DNA of 64,000 nt from Doris montereyensis (GCA_037039925.1 JAXRKP010000427.1:23625-87624); one strand, 5' to 3'; positions 1 to 29,612 are shown, counted from the stretch's first letter. Program-made: numbers and translations. The notes: generated from the sequence alone by a model not told the origin.

Positions 1-330
1 CTATAGAAATGAATTATATTATTATTATTATTATTCTAGTACGTTCCATATCTCCATATCCAAGTAAGTTCCATATGCAAGTAAGTTCCATATCCAAGTA
101 AGTTCCATATGCAGAAGAATCAGGAGAAGAGTTCTGGTTTTTCTAGGCACACTGCACCTGGGACAACATGGTTCCAATTTTTAAATCTGAAATTTATCGC
201 GTGAATAGTAGGGCCTCACACATCAGTGTGGAAATTGTAGTAAATCGTGAAAGTCAAAGTGAAAGCGAAAAAGCAGCGTGCTTCCGTGTATGATTAGTAT
301 GAAAATCAGCGATGAACCTGGTGTCTGGAA
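1..330. other. Non-genic sequence, nothing recognised
   Basis: Near the left edge there is a short ATT microsatellite and three spaced copies of a short motif (aagtaagttccatat). I see no coding signal and no recognisable element in the rest. Confidence 0.5.
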
Positions 331-645
331 TTTTATCCTGTTGTCCTAAACAATCTCACCTATTCATAACAGCCAACATAGAACATAGAAGTATTTTAAT
401 TTTATCCTGTTCTAAACAATCTCACCTATTCATAACAGCCAACATAGAAGTATTTTAATTTTATCCTGTTGTCCTAAACAATCTCACCTATTCATAACAG
501 CCAACATAGAAGTATTTTAATTTTATTCTGTTGTCCTAAACAATATTACCTATTCATAACAGCCAACATAGAAGTATTGTAATTTTATCCTGTTGTCCTA
601 AACAGTCTCACTTATTCATAACAGCCAACATAGAAAGAAATATTT
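331..645. repeat. Minisatellite, ~63-bp unit, about 5 copies
   Basis: A unit beginning ttttatcctgttgtcctaaa and ending near gaagtattttaat recurs about five times. Copies differ by small indels; one has a duplicated aacatag and another lacks gttgtc. No coding potential. Confidence 0.9.
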
Positions 646-734
646 TAATAAAAAGGAAGAAATAGAAACTATGTTAAAACTAGAAAATCTCAAATAATCA
701 GAAATCAGAGGAAATCTGAAAGATTTACATCCCT

Positions 735-1130
735 GAATACAGTAGAGTACAAGCAGCTGAAATGAAATACCTCAGAAGAGTAGTAGGGAAAACTAAAAGA
801 GACAAAGTCAGAAACACAACAATAAGAGAATAAACCGAAGCAGATGGCATAAAACTAAGTTTAAAATATATCAACTCAGATGGTTGGAGCATGTAAACAG
901 AATGAATGATAAGAGAATAGCTAAGTCAGTATACAGTGCTAAAACCCAGGTAAAAGACCAAAAGGTAGACCTCAGAGAAGATGGGAAGAAAATATAAAAT
1001 TGGCATTAAAGCAAAGAAATTTGACTTTCACAGAAGGAAACAGCGAATGTCATGATAGGGCAGCCTAGAGACATATCATTTTGGGCATTTAAACCCATAC
1101 ACTGGAAGGTAGAATGGGAACTGATAAAAA
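735..1130 (+). mobile_element. Decayed non-LTR retrotransposon 3' end (copy 1)
   Basis: Broken frames read like the C-terminal tail of an endonuclease/reverse transcriptase polyprotein. They show [12 protein letters not shown], then [11 protein letters not shown], then a QLRWFGHV-like motif (here interrupted), then RIAKSVYSAKTQ. This order is familiar from LINE C-termini. The stretch is clearly homologous to 43370-43810 and 44110-44350. Stops and frameshifts mean it is dead. Confidence 0.7.
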
Positions 1131-2095
1131 AAAGAAAAAAGGATAATAAATTTACAAAACAAATGCATCACCATTTAAAAAAGCATTATATTGTCAGTAA
1201 TCATTTACTAAAGTATAAGGAGAAGTAAGTAAATGCATATAAAATTCCACTAACACAGAGTGGCTGGAATTACATTGAGCTGTGGTCAGAGCTGAGCAGA
1301 CAGAAAGTGTATAATTCTAATATTGATTCAGTGAAGCATGACATAAAAAAAAAAAAGAGATAAAAATATGTTTACCAAAAAAATATCGAAAAACATAATG
1401 CTCCCATGACTAGTGGTCGGAATGTAATACTCAAAAATTCAGTTGGTCAGCTGTTGTGTAGAAAAGGAGAAGGAGAAGGAGAAGGAGGAGGAGGAGGAGG
1501 AAGAGGAGAAGGAGAAGAAGAAGAAGAAGATATTCTAAACATTACTGGCATTTTAGAATTTTGGTCAAGAGTGCTAAAACAAGATATAAAAAATTCTTCC
1601 ATCGTGTTTATTACAACTCATTACATGTAAGTTATGATCACGTGGTATTTCATCTACTATGACAATCTGCCAAGTTCTATTAATATCATTCATAATAACA
1701 AAAATGTTTCAGGTGAAAAATGGATCATTCATGTTCCAAAGTGATGCCTAATATCACTGTAAATATCAGACTTAACATGTTAATCATGTATGAAAATTCA
1801 CTGGAGAGAAAAAATAATATACATATTATATATATAGTATTTGAGGATATCATGCACAAGATCAAGCTGGGATCCAAAAAATATTCTGGTTTTTTTCTTT
1901 TTTAAATCAATCAGTTGGGAAATAAAATCCACATAATGCCTAAAGAAAATGTCAAACTGGCCAATGGCAATCTTTGTACTGAGACTTAACAACTTCTCTT
2001 CTAGTGAGATAGCCTTTTGCCTCTTTCTGTAAAATTTACCTTTTATGACATGGTAAGACTGCGCATCATTAATAAGGTTAAATTTGTAAATGCTT
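1131..2095. other. Non-genic sequence with a GGA/GAA-rich patch
   Basis: A purine-rich (gaa/gga)n tract lies at about 1463-1530. It gives a Glu/Gly-rich open frame at 1406-1630 that I do not accept as a gene. Nothing else recognised. Confidence 0.5.
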
Positions 2096-2255
2096 GTTAT
2101 ATTATGCTTGACTTATATTATGCTTGACTTATATTATGCTTGACTTATATTATGCTTGCTTTACTTATATTATGCTTTACTTATATTATGCTTTACTTAT
2201 ATTATGCTTTACTTATATTATGCTTTACTTATATTATGACTTTATATATTATGCT
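2096..2255. repeat. Minisatellite, ~16-17-bp unit
   Basis: Repeats of ttatattatgcttgac change to ttatattatgctttac, about nine copies in all, AT-rich, no coding potential. Confidence 0.9.
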
Positions 2256-2492
2256 TTCTTAATTAGAAATTACAAAAACTAAAAATGAATACATGTGTAT
2301 CTCAGATAACGGTACAAAAAATGTACAAAAATAATTTTCATGACTAAAATGTGACTCGATGATTTAAAAAAACGAAAAAAAAACATCCCACAAATATTCA
2401 GAGTATAACAATTGTAAATAATGGAATTTAAAAGAAAACACCAATAACTTTTTTCCAAGAAAAACCTTCATTAGAAAAAGACATGAGACCAA

Positions 2493-2747
2493 TTGAAGGG
2501 GTCATTTCAATAGTGTGCCATTGTCCACTTTCGTGGAAAAAATGAGACAGGGAGATTCCTAGAGAATAAAAGAAAATCATGGTTCCAGAAAAGTATGAAA
2601 GTCATTTGATGAAAACACAGCACATTTTAAGCTGTTTGAAGCTTGGAATTCCCAAAGCTATCTGTGCCTAAGTCCATTGTTTTTGTCAGTTTTCTCTAAA
2701 TGACACAATTGTGACTTAGGCACAAAATTCAAATAACCCTTTCAATT
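2493..2747. mobile_element. MITE-like element, TIR family 1 (copy A)
   Basis: Non-autonomous DNA-transposon-like element of about 255 bp. The left end reads ttgaaggggtcatttcaa. The right end carries a degraded inverse (ttcaaataaccctttcaa). The interior is homologous to the better-preserved copy at 12440-12680, including a gagacag...gagat stretch and tctctaaatgac near the right end. It has no open reading frame. Confidence 0.75.
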
Positions 2748-3204
2748 AATATGAAGAATATATATATATATGTGTGTATATGTCGTCTGTGAACCTGTCT
2801 AAACACATAAGTCCGCTTAACATAAATTTTAAGGAAAAGCAAAAAAATCATTGAACAGGGCTGCAAACACTATGTTAGGCTTCTTCAAACCCAATGTAAG
2901 AACTATTCTAATCTTTAGAATGCAGTAAATAGAAAGAAAGAAAGAAATCAGGTGTGCGTAAATTGGATTTACATGGTGAGAACAGAACTTTTGAAAGATT
3001 TAAACAAGTAGGTCAATTCCTTGACTTACAAAGGTTAAGGTTCCCGAGGCGGGGGAAGAAAATCGGAAATCTACGTTTACATCGTGTATGTAACTGGAGC
3101 TTTTCTTGCTGATCAAGGCCTACAATATCCATTTTAAAAATATACGGAAGAAACGTTCATTTGATCATTTGAAAAACAAATCTCATATCCCATATATCAT
3201 TTAC
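2748..3204. other. Non-genic, AT-rich
   Basis: Contains a short TA/TG microsatellite near 2760 and a GAAA run near 2932. Nothing else recognised. Confidence 0.5.
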
Positions 3205-4457
3205 GTTTAGAGTTATCTTTTGGCATCAAAGGCACTGCTCTGGAATGGTTCAGTTCGTACATCAGCAATAGAAAGCAAGCTGTATCAGTCCATGGAAAGC
3301 TATCAAATTATTCTGTTCTTCATTTTGGTGTGCCCCAAGGCTCGGTTCTGGGGCCAATCTTTTTTTTCTTTGTACGCACAACCAATACACAACATCATCA
3401 ATCAACATCATTTTAATTACCACATTTACGCTGACGACACTCAGCTCTATAAGTCTGTGGAAATATCCGGACTGCCATCTGTCATAACTTCCCTTAATGA
3501 TTGCGCCACCCAGATTTCTTCGTGGATGACATCCAATAAATTGAAATTAAATGAGAACAAAACAGAAGTTATAGCAATAGGAAGCAAAGCCAAAGTAGAA
3601 GCCGCTAAATTAAGATATGTTAAAATCTGTGGCGAAGAAATTTCTGTTGTCAAAAGAGTAAGAAATTTAGGAGTTATCATGGATTGTACTATGTCCATGG
3701 AAGACCATATCTCACATTTGAGAAAAGTTTGCTATCTGGAATTAAAAAGAATATGTCATATCAGGAAATACATCACTCCTGAGGCAACAAACAAATTAAT
3801 TTGCTCATTTGTTCTTTCAAGAATTGATTACTGCAATTCTCTGCAGGCTGGAATTCCACTGACACAAATCAAGAAACTGCAGATAATACAAAACAATGCC
3901 GCCAGATTAGTTATGGAAGTTTCAAAAGAGAACACATTACGCCAATACTTAAACACCTACACTGGCTCCCAATAAAATCCCGCATTGACTACAAGATAGC
4001 TACAATCACGTACCAATGCCTGCACGAGGCTGACTTTCCAGTCTACTTAAAAGAGTTAGTTCCTAAATACACACCGAACAGATCACTGCGCTCAGCGAGC
4101 AAGAAAATGATACAAACACCCAAAACTAAACTTAAGACTTTCGGAGATAGGGCCCTACAAACACAAGCAGCCAAAATTTGGAACATTTTACCATGGGACG
4201 TCCAGTCTGCAGAGTCTTTGAATATACTGAAATCTCGCTTGAAGACCCACTACTTCTCCAACATATTTAGATGAATTTTATTGAATTGCGTGCTTTTACT
4301 GAATTGATTGTGATACTATTTTTTATTTTATTGATGCATCTGTTTTATGTAAAATGTTTTAGCGATAGCATGCCATGTCTGTGTAATCATTTTGCTTGTA
4401 ATGCGCCTTGAGCTCTTCTGAGGGAAGGCGCAATATAAATATTCTTCTTATCATTTA
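3205..4457 (+). mobile_element. 5'-truncated CR1/L2-like LINE (reverse transcriptase C-terminal half)
   Basis: Three consecutive frames encode reverse transcriptase parts in order. They are FGIKGTALEWFSSYISN with GVPQGSVLGP (about 3215-3350), then HIYADDTQLY with the YADD catalytic box (about 3420-3450), then LGVIMD and the thumb region ending YCNSLQAGIP. After that, HITPILKHLHWLPIKSRIDY leads to a tail ending FSNIFR and a stop near 4274. The end, with ggcgcaatataaat, looks like the 3' terminus of CR1/L2-type elements. The frame changes twice: in a run of eight T near 3360 and in an AAAA run near 3925. No other stops interrupt it, so the insertion looks young or the sequence carries indel errors. 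The 5' part of the element is absent. It sits downstream of the sulfatase stop codon, in the opposite orientation. Confidence 0.9.
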
Positions 4458-4669
4458 GACCCTTTCACCGACGATATATACGTACATGTTCATGGGTGTT
4501 TTTCAACCTTTTAAAGATCAATCCAACAATGCAACAATAAAGATATCTAAAAGAAAAAAACAAAGGTATTGCAACACAAAATCAGACCTTTGAATAAAAA
4601 AAGCCCAGGTAAATAACTTCTTCAAGTTTTGTCTTTTTTTTCTGTTGTATTTTCAATATTTCAAGCAGA
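4458..4669 (-). other. ARSB: Region just 3' of the sulfatase stop (probable 3' UTR)
   Basis: Lies immediately downstream of the minus-strand TGA at 4670-4672. I find no AATAAA on the minus strand before the LINE, so the polyadenylation site is not identified. Confidence 0.35.
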
Positions 4670-21624
<16,955 letters not shown>

Positions 21625-21653
21625 TATCTTAATTCGTCCAAGTCCCAAGAAAA

Positions 21654-22570
21654 CTGTAGAGAGAGAAAAATATAGAAATAAAAATAGCAATAGACACAAA
21701 ATTGAAGGACTAAGCCTGTTTTCTTCTGATTTCTTCGCTGCCAATGTTTCAAAATATGAGTTTTCAATTTAATAACAGTGTTTGCTTTCCCCTGTTCTCT
21801 CTGCAGTGTGTGTGAATTTCATAGCAAAAATCTTAACACATCCTTATTTCATATGGCTTTAACTACTTTAGTTGCAATATAAATGTTTTCATCTGTTCAA
21901 CCTACAAAGTTGATTGATAAAAATTATAATACATTTTTCTTTGCTTGAACGTGATTTATATATTTATGAACTAAATTGAAAATCTAAGAAACAATCATCT
22001 CCTATGTTGGCCGGACCGGAAGGATTACCTTACAAGACTGGATATGCACACAAAAAACATTTATTTTCAAAGTCAGTAGGGAAAAACTACAGTCCCCATT
22101 TTACCAAGTGTCAGGACATTTTGAAGGGACACATGTTACAACTGTACTACTAAACACAGCCAAAAGCATTGATTTTCTGTTAACAAAACAATAAAAAAAA
22201 AAGTTAAAAAAATGTAATGTTGCATAACCTATAAAACATGTTAGTATATTATCTTAAAGAGTTGTAATTCATGATTGATTACACATCGTTTATAAAAGAT
22301 AGCACGTAAAACTTATCTATACTTTATCATTGATTATATATATATATACACAGGTACATGCATATTATTTACAACAAATAAAAAAGCTCAAACGGCAGTT
22401 TCAATACAGTGAAAACTCAGACCCAAATATGATAATCAGGTGTACTAAAATGACATTTATTAGATGAAAGAAAATTGAGAAAATAGTTGCAATCATAATG
22501 GGTAGAAGATCATAAAACTTTTGAAACCATAGTTTATCTCTTTTAAATCACATTCATAGCTGTAATACTA
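21654..22570 (-). other. Sequence upstream of sulfatase exon 1 (5' UTR intron)
   Basis: The strong acceptor at 21654 implies this is intron. I could not find the upstream untranslated exon or the promoter. Confidence 0.4.
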
Positions 22571-22574
22571 CAGT

Positions 22575-22760
22575 GGTCGCTGGACAGACGCATGCCCTTT
22601 GGGCGCTGGAAAAAATGTGCTTTTATGTACACCATGTGTTTTATGAGAACCCTTTTAATTATTATAAAGTAAAAATTTGGTTAGCAGCTGTAGGCGTGTG
22701 TTTTTATGCAGAGTGTGCTTTTATGAAGTGTTTATTTTATCCAACAACTATTGTATTGTA
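22575..22760 (+). repeat. Dispersed direct repeat (copy 2)
   Basis: Second copy of the 20936 repeat, with small insertions. The open frame across it is not supported as a gene. Confidence 0.8.
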
Positions 22761-22764
22761 TCTC

Positions 22765-23743
22765 ACTCGTTTCCTCTTTGGTCTCTCTTCTTTTCTTTTT
22801 TGTTGGCTACAACGGAAGGTGTGCTGCCCAAAAATTTATTTTTTTGCTCCACTCAGGCCTATCTCTGTTCTTATCTCTGTAACTATTTTTCTTGATTAAC
22901 TCTCAGTGTACAGGAAAATTCCCTTTTCCATGAAAAAAATAATAGTTGATGCAGATTTGAAACAAAAGCCGTCAATATGTTAAATGTTTAGTTGAATACA
23001 CGCAAGTTCATAAAAATAGATTATATGACTACCATTTCTACTTTTGACAACATCTTGATCATCTTGAGCAGCTTTCAACACTATAAACGCATTTAAATTG
23101 TTTACAGTTTCATTGGATGTGAGTACGTCAGTATAGTGTATGTTATTATTCCTTCATAGCACAACCTCCTCCTTCAGTTTGGTTTTGAAAGGATTTTGAT
23201 TAGTTTTCAAAGGATGCTCCTAGACTCAGGGTTGCCAAGTTTGAAAAGTCAAAATGAGGGTTGCTGGGAGGTGAAATGAGGGACAGTGAGGCTGACCGAT
23301 GTATTTGATACATTCATAGATGCATACGCAAAGTAGGCTATTCTCCCATTCCCACACCTAGCTATCACTAACATTTGAAATTATTTAAATACAAATTTCT
23401 AGAATTTTTCTCTGGATTTTAGATGTACCGTAGCTAGGATATAGCAAGGTCACAAAAACAATAGAATGCCAAACAATCTAGAGTCTAATTTAAATTAGAC
23501 CCAATGCACCGATATGCGATAATGTAATAAATCTTATATTTCTGTTCTATAAAAAAAAAGCCATGATTTTTTATTCAGCCAGTACTCCAAAGACTAATCA
23601 CGGTATAAATTAAATTGAAAGAGAAAGTTGTATCAGTAGGATGAGGTGTCTTCACTATAATGTTCTGTAACATACTGAAGTGTCCTCTTACAGTTTTTTT
23701 AATTAAATTTCATAAAACAAATACTTTGTCTACAAACTGCGTT

Positions 23744-23780
<37 letters not shown>

Positions 23781-24000
23781 GGTAAACGAGGGTGCTGTCT
23801 TTTCTACAATAAGCCCATGCTCCTATTATAAAGTTCACATTGTAATTAGTAATAACAGTGCAACAGTGTATGATGTATTGTTAAAATATTAATATATCAT
23901 GGCAACGTCAGTTGTACAGTGGGCGCTTTCCCTAAAAAGTTAAACAATTGAGAAAGTCTGATTTGCAGGACAGTCAACGCGTATGCCAGACTCCTAGCTG
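22765..24000. other. Non-genic sequence
   Basis: AT-rich, with a short (CT)n at 23745-23777. Nothing recognised. Confidence 0.45.
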
Positions 24001-24004
24001 TAAA

Positions 24005-24120
24005 ACAAATATACACAGAGAAATACATAGCACAGAAGACAATATATAACTCCAAAAAAGACATAGATTTGCTAAATGAATGGGAGACAAAAGACAGAGA
24101 AGAAAAAGATGAAGATGAAA
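24005..24120 (+). mobile_element. LINE reverse transcriptase fragment
   Basis: Broken frames contain EKYIAQKT and KKDIDLLNEWETK, the region after the YADD box in Jockey/CR1-type reverse transcriptases (LQKDLxxLxxWxxKW). Related sequence lies at 27283. Confidence 0.6.
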
Positions 24121-24221
24121 TAATAAATGGCATATACGTGATAATATATACTCATTTGTAAAATAACTGCACACCCTGATATTTTTGCTCCCATTTACCC
24201 ATTTTAATGATAATAAAATAA

Positions 24222-24300
24222 TAACAGTGGACATTTATAGTGCACAGTTTTTCCCGAATAAGGAGGCTCTGGGTGTAATTACACCAAAACTCAACAAAAA
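24222..24300. mobile_element. Dispersed repeat linked to TAA microsatellite (copy 2)
   Basis: aataataacagtggacatttatagtgcaca, then a ctctgggtgtaattaca segment, parallels 15253-15320. Confidence 0.5.
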
Positions 24301-24379
24301 TCACATAATTCTAAACATCAAAATGGGATAAAAAAAAATGCATTTAAAATTATTCTTTTTAAACAATTAATGAGGACAA

Positions 24380-25160
24380 TTGTTTAATGCTGGTTGGCAG
24401 TTTGCTCACAATCAAGTACGTTTGTTGGTAGTGCACGTTCTTGCGATTGATTTCTGATATGAAACAACTTTTTACAATTTCTTACATTTGTCAATTTTAA
24501 ATTGTAATTGTAAAATTTTCTTTTTTGCAACTTCACATTCAATTTTCAGTTTTGTTCTGTGATAATTGTAAATCTCTGTGGACTGCAAGCTCCATTTTCC
24601 TTCATTTTCATTCAGCCGTGCGCTTTGCCTGTTTGGCTTCTTTGATGTCCATGTTGAACTAGGGTGATGTTGGATTTCTGTTTTGGTGATGCTTTTCCTT
24701 GGCGCATGTTTTTCTAGTGTTGCTTTGCAGATACGGTTGATATCGTCCAGGTTGTTGGATTCACTGATACGATCGAACTATTTTTTAATATCAGTGCGGA
24801 AGTTGACTTTTATCTTTTGGTGGTTTCGTAGTGTTGATGTTTCACGTTAAAAGATAGTGGTCAGAAATTTTTTTGTCGGCGACTGTGATTGGAGAAATCC
24901 ACTTAAAAAAGAGTTGATGGGTTGATGACCCAATCAATGATGTTGCCTGATTTATGCGTTGCTTGCGACACGAGTTGTTCGAGACAACAGTCGCTGAGGT
25001 ATGCCTTCAGTTCTTTGATAAAATTGTAGTGTCAGAATTGTGAGCAAAATTGAAATTGCCCAAAAGTATCATTGAAAACAGATGCCTCTTCTTGACATCG
25101 GTTATGCCATGGCCTTTGATTTTATCTAGAAGTTCTTATCTACATCTAGAGTTGATTTTT
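24380..25160 (-). mobile_element. LINE endonuclease-domain fragment
   Basis: Minus-strand frames read ILLGNFNF (a GDFN-type motif), LEQLVSQATHKSGNIIDWVI and then KKISDHYLLT. The SDH triplet is the conserved catalytic end of apurinic-type LINE endonucleases. Frameshifts and stops follow, so the element is decayed. Confidence 0.75.
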
Positions 25161-25199
25161 TAAAAAACATATTCACAGAGTAAATTATTCTAATATTGA

Positions 25200-26140
25200 C
25201 GATGTGGATTCCTCTCTGTGGACTTTACCTTGCCGTGATGGAGAGGCTTAGGGACCCACTCAGGGGCTGAACCAAAAAAACTCTGCAACGCAGAGACAAA
25301 ATATTGTGAGGCTTCGGCCAAATATTTCTATCCCCCATCGCACTAGGCTGGTTCCCATATTGGAAAGTAGTCTTGGAGTAGAGTTCAAAAAGGTGGGACA
25401 AACCGGGCTACTAGCGACTCGCTTACATCGAAAGGGTCGGTTGTGACTCCTAATTCCTAGTAAGTACAATCCTTTTTTACAATTCAGGCTACGCACAACA
25501 AAGTATGTATATATATGCTTGTCTTCGTCCTTTTATACACACAAAGACAAGCTTAATTTGGCTGGATGTTTAGCCACTATATGCCTTTCAATCTTTAAAT
25601 AAAATCCCACAGGCATAGTTGATTACCCGGGACTAATCAATTATACTTAGTTCTTTCCCCAGCTGGGGACTGGGGGATTGGATGGCGTCCCGTGGGCAGT
25701 GGATATCCAACATTTTTTAAAAAGCTTTGGAGTAGCCACCTGCCTGCCGGTGTTTGCCTCCTGGTCGGCTTTAAGGTCTCAACTGACATAATTTACCTTG
25801 CGGAAACGTAAATCGTCTTCTGAACTGTACGATTCATAAGTAGCCCGCCGCTCCTTTGGGGAAGGGGCAATGTTTTTTTTGACCAGGGACATAAGTTGGA
25901 GGTTCCAAGGCACCCCTGGGCGGCGTGCTTCCTCGCTCGCTAATCCCAGGGTCACTTTCGTGGCAGCCCAGCCAAACAATGGCTGAGTTACCCTCAATGA
26001 CCAACACAGTAAACCTACCTCCAAGATGGAGCTTCATTGAAAGGATGATCGCCTTTCTTACCCACTGTAAATTATGTGATTCCCCGATCACCGAAAAATT
26101 AAGCTGTAGAACCCACAACTGACCCCATAGCCAACTGAGT
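25200..26140. other. Possible retroelement 5' region, unclassified
   Basis: GC-richer than its surroundings, with short frames such as SLANPRVTFVAAQPN on the plus strand and others on the minus strand. The style suggests a LINE 5' region, but I cannot assign it. Confidence 0.3.
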
Positions 26141-26589
26141 ATGTAAGCAATTTTATTGTCGTTTCAAGGGCTCTCTCAGTGCTCAAGCGACCCATCATGC
26201 ATCATAGCCCATTTGGTAGACTTCTCACGACACAAATGAAAATGTTACCGTATAAACTGAATGGGATCAACGAGAGCTAGAACGTAATCTAGATCTAGAT
26301 CTAGATCTAATTCTAAAGGATGTATTTTGCAGATTCTGGATGTACATCTAAATGCATGACTAGTTGTCCCCAAACTCACCTGAATTATGACACAACACGT
26401 CATATAATTGTAACTAAGCTCAGGTTCCAACAAATAATAGGCTATAACAATAGCACTCGTTTATCTTTAAGGCTTAGCTGGCCTCAGTACCCAACGACAC
26501 AGGCGACTTATTTACTGATCAATGATCATGTGATCTGCAGACCCGCGTAAACATTGTATCACGTGATTTTATTTTCCCTCTCTCCCTCT

Positions 26590-26650
<61 letters not shown>

Positions 26651-27099
26651 GTGTGAGTGTGTGCGTGCGGGTGTGTACGTGTGTGACCTGCGAGTTCCTA
26701 GTGTGTGACCGAATGAAAGTAAGGACGTGGTGAATTCCATGATGGAGAACATTAAACACTCAAGTAGGTCTAGCGTCTCTGACCCAATCGGGGCAATCGT
26801 GCTAGCTCGTCAAATCACGAAGTCGACGTAAATATTCAGTTACGACACGATAATAGTTTTCATCTCTATCCAATAAAACATTGCTTCCGTCAGAAGTTAT
26901 CGAAACGGAACAGAATATGTCAATTTGCTGCAATGTTCAGATCATGATAAACGAAATTCAGTGTACAGATTACGTTGGGATCATTATTTAGAACCCACAT
27001 GCAAAATATGGATACTCTTCCATAGTGGCGTGGAAACATAGCCTTCAGTAGGCTCAGCCTTTGACGCATATAGAAAAATTAACTTATAGTAATAATGTG
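26141..27099. other. Non-genic sequence with (TC)n and GTGTG tracts
   Basis: (CT)n at about 26575-26645 runs into a GTGTGTG-rich stretch. A tandem agatct motif lies at 26287-26310. No exon found. Confidence 0.5.
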
Positions 27100-27260
27100 A
27101 CATGGGTCGCCGAGTGGTTAGACTATCTTTCTTACTTAGGATCACGATGTCCCTGGTTGGAATCCTAGCAAGCTAGGTCCGACGTTATTCATACATTGTC
27201 ACGGCGTGTTCCTACAGTATAATGATAAACGATCTTCTCAACAGTGAGACTATTTTCTGA
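27100..27260 (+). mobile_element. SINE family B, copy 4 (5' part)
   Basis: Head cgccgagtggttagacta with ggttggaatcc at B-box spacing, followed by the aagctaggtccgacg body start. The 3' part is lost. Confidence 0.7.
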
Positions 27261-27274
27261 AGACTGTGCAGACT

Positions 27275-27420
27275 ACATGAATACAGAAAAATACATAGCA
27301 CAGAAGACGACAATACAACTCCAAAAAGACATAACTGGGAGACAAAAAGGCAGATGAATTTTAACGCCTCAAAAATGACTATGCCATTCTTCAGTTTCCA
27401 TCAACAAGATCACCAATAAC
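27275..27420 (+). mobile_element. LINE reverse transcriptase fragment
   Basis: EKYIAQKT, LQKDI and QMNFNASKMT-like segments in shifting frames match the region just after the YADD box. It is homologous to 24005-24120. Confidence 0.55.
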
Positions 27421-27618
27421 TCACAGTTATTCCATCTTTAATTGTGAATTAGAAATAGTCAGAGAACATAATAAATAATTTGATGTTCTTCTCAGTTATA
27501 ACTGGATATGGTCAGCACACATCGACTAGATAGTGAAGAAGGCATAACAAAAAGCTGAGGTTCATCAAAAATAAATACAAAAGGCATGTCAAGAAACTTA
27601 ATTTAAGCGGTTTAATGT

Positions 27619-28165
27619 AAAGGGCCCTACACACCTTCACTCCAACCAAGTCGGGTCAAACTCTTGTCCTACCCGTCACGCGAAACCGCCATAAGACAGT
27701 GTCGCATGTCAATGTCATCCACACCACACGTGTTTATCCTCAAGGTCAAGGCGCATCACACGAGGTGTGTCTACACAAAGCTCAGCAATTAAACATGGCG
27801 GAGTGTAGAGATGTTGATGAGTAACTTGCAATGTATGTGTTGTTGGCAGCAAAGAAAAAGAAGAGGAAAAAGAGAGCAAAAATGGACGAAGGACTGGTTC
27901 CTAAAAGGGAGCATTTGGGCCACATCAACATGTTGCGGGAATTGTAGCCTCATCCGATCTTGACTTGGACTTAAATCAATTTCCAATGAGGAACAAGTTG
28001 TCATAGGAACGTCTTGGTCTTTTAAAAATAAAAGATTGAGGAGTACCATAGCTTGGGCTGATACACTGCATCAGACCCAGCACCGGACAATTTGGAACTC
28101 TCAAACTTTTAAAGTTCCTTTCGAAATGATTCACGCAGGTTGTAGATTTTGTTCGCAATGTATTC
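27619..28165 (+). mobile_element. Broken PIF/Harbinger transposase 5' part
   Basis: A ggccctacacacctt start resembles a Harbinger-type terminal repeat. ATG at 27795 opens MAECRDVDE, a stop, then LAMYVLLAAKKKKRKKR. After one-base shifts comes KWTKDWFLK and REHLGHINMLREL, the basic W-x-x-x-W ... G-x-x-x-x-LxxEL region typical of Harbinger transposase N-termini. The catalytic DDE part is not seen, so this is a truncated copy. Confidence 0.6.
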
Positions 28166-28711
28166 TTTGTATAATATAGGCCTACATTATATTATAAAAC
28201 ATCTCGGCATCGTCATCTTTATTTATTTCACCCTTTCGCTATAAGGAATTGTGATTCCATCTATGTCAAGAATTAACATCCCACCTTATTACTTATTGTG
28301 TGTAGGCCCTACAAGTGTATACTTATCCGTGTATTATCGGTACCGGTAGTCTATGTCTGTGTGTTCACTTTCGACAATTACTTCTTTATAATAACTGTCC
28401 AACTCAATTTTTGACTATTACTGTCAGCGCGCATATTTTGATTGAAACTAAATAAATGTTATGATTAATCCAATTTCGGCTTTAAAGTGATGTGTTTAAA
28501 TCTGTGGGTTTTTAAAAATATTTTTAGCAACTATCGTTGTCTCCCCCTGACACCCAGTACATGTATTTAAACTTGTGTCGTTATCCGTGAGAATGAAAAC
28601 CAGTTCAGACAACATTACAAACCGTGTACCATTCAAATTAATTAACATCATAGACACGGTGGTCCAGAGATGAGGTGTCAGCCCCTCAACCAAAATGTAA
28701 ATGTAATAGGT

Positions 28712-28835
28712 TCGTTACCAGACAAGGTCGACACTTAACCCCATCGGAGACGGGCGAAAAAGGAGGCACCGTGTGCACGTTAAAGATCCCTTGGCTGTTT
28801 GTTGACAAGGCAGAACCGGCAAATTAAAAATTCAA
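28712..28835 (+). mobile_element. SINE family A, copy 3 (fragment)
   Basis: Body segment with atcggagacgggcgaaaaag, cgtgtgcacgttaaagatcc and the lacking tail. Confidence 0.7.
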
Positions 28836-28839
28836 TTCA

Positions 28840-29360
28840 AGTTAATTATTTTTTTTTTTAACTTTTAATCCTCTCCAACGGTCAACTATTCATATGTACA
28901 CAATAAATTTACTAGATCTATGCACAAAATCTAATATAAAGTTTACCATTGACCAAACCACTTTGCACTTTCTACATCCTAAATCCTAAAACTTGTGAAA
29001 GAATGAAAGAAAATAAGAGGACTACCACTACAATACCAATACCCCCACCCACCCCTCCTTCCCTGTTGCCCCACTTAAAGATAAGCAGTTGCTTTAATTT
29101 CCAAAATTTGCCACATCAATAAGCCTGCACCAACGTGTGTTGTTGTTGTTGTTTGTTATCGCAAGTACCGGGTACTGGAAAAAAGAAGAAGCTGTAATGT
29201 AGGCCTATAATGCATTTCAGATGAAACCAGTCTTCACTGTAGCACGCAATGGATACAAATAAGAAAGAGCAAACAAATCTAAAACTAAAATGCAGAAGTT
29301 TTCGGAACAGCAAGGAGTGCTAGAAGTGTTTCAGATAAAGGAAAGAACCAAAGAAAGCAT
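28840..29360. other. Non-genic sequence
   Basis: AT-rich, nothing recognised. Confidence 0.45.
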
Positions 29361-29364
29361 GAAA

Positions 29365-29612
29365 ATAAAATTGAAAAATAAAATTGTAAAAAAAAACAAC
29401 AAACAAATAAACACTAAATCAAGGTAAAATAAAATTGTAAAAACAAAAAAAACCCAACAAACAAATAAACACTAAATCAAGGTAAAATAAAATTGTAAAA
29501 AACAAAACAACAACAAACAAATAAACACTAAATCAAGGTAAAAAAAAATTGTAAAAAAAAAAAACAACAACAAACAAATAAACACTAAATCAAGGTAAAA
29601 TAAAACAAAATA
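29365..29612. repeat. ~50-bp minisatellite, about 5 copies
   Basis: Units contain caaataaacactaaatcaag followed by gtaaaataaaattgtaaaaa, with varying A-run lengths. Confidence 0.92.
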
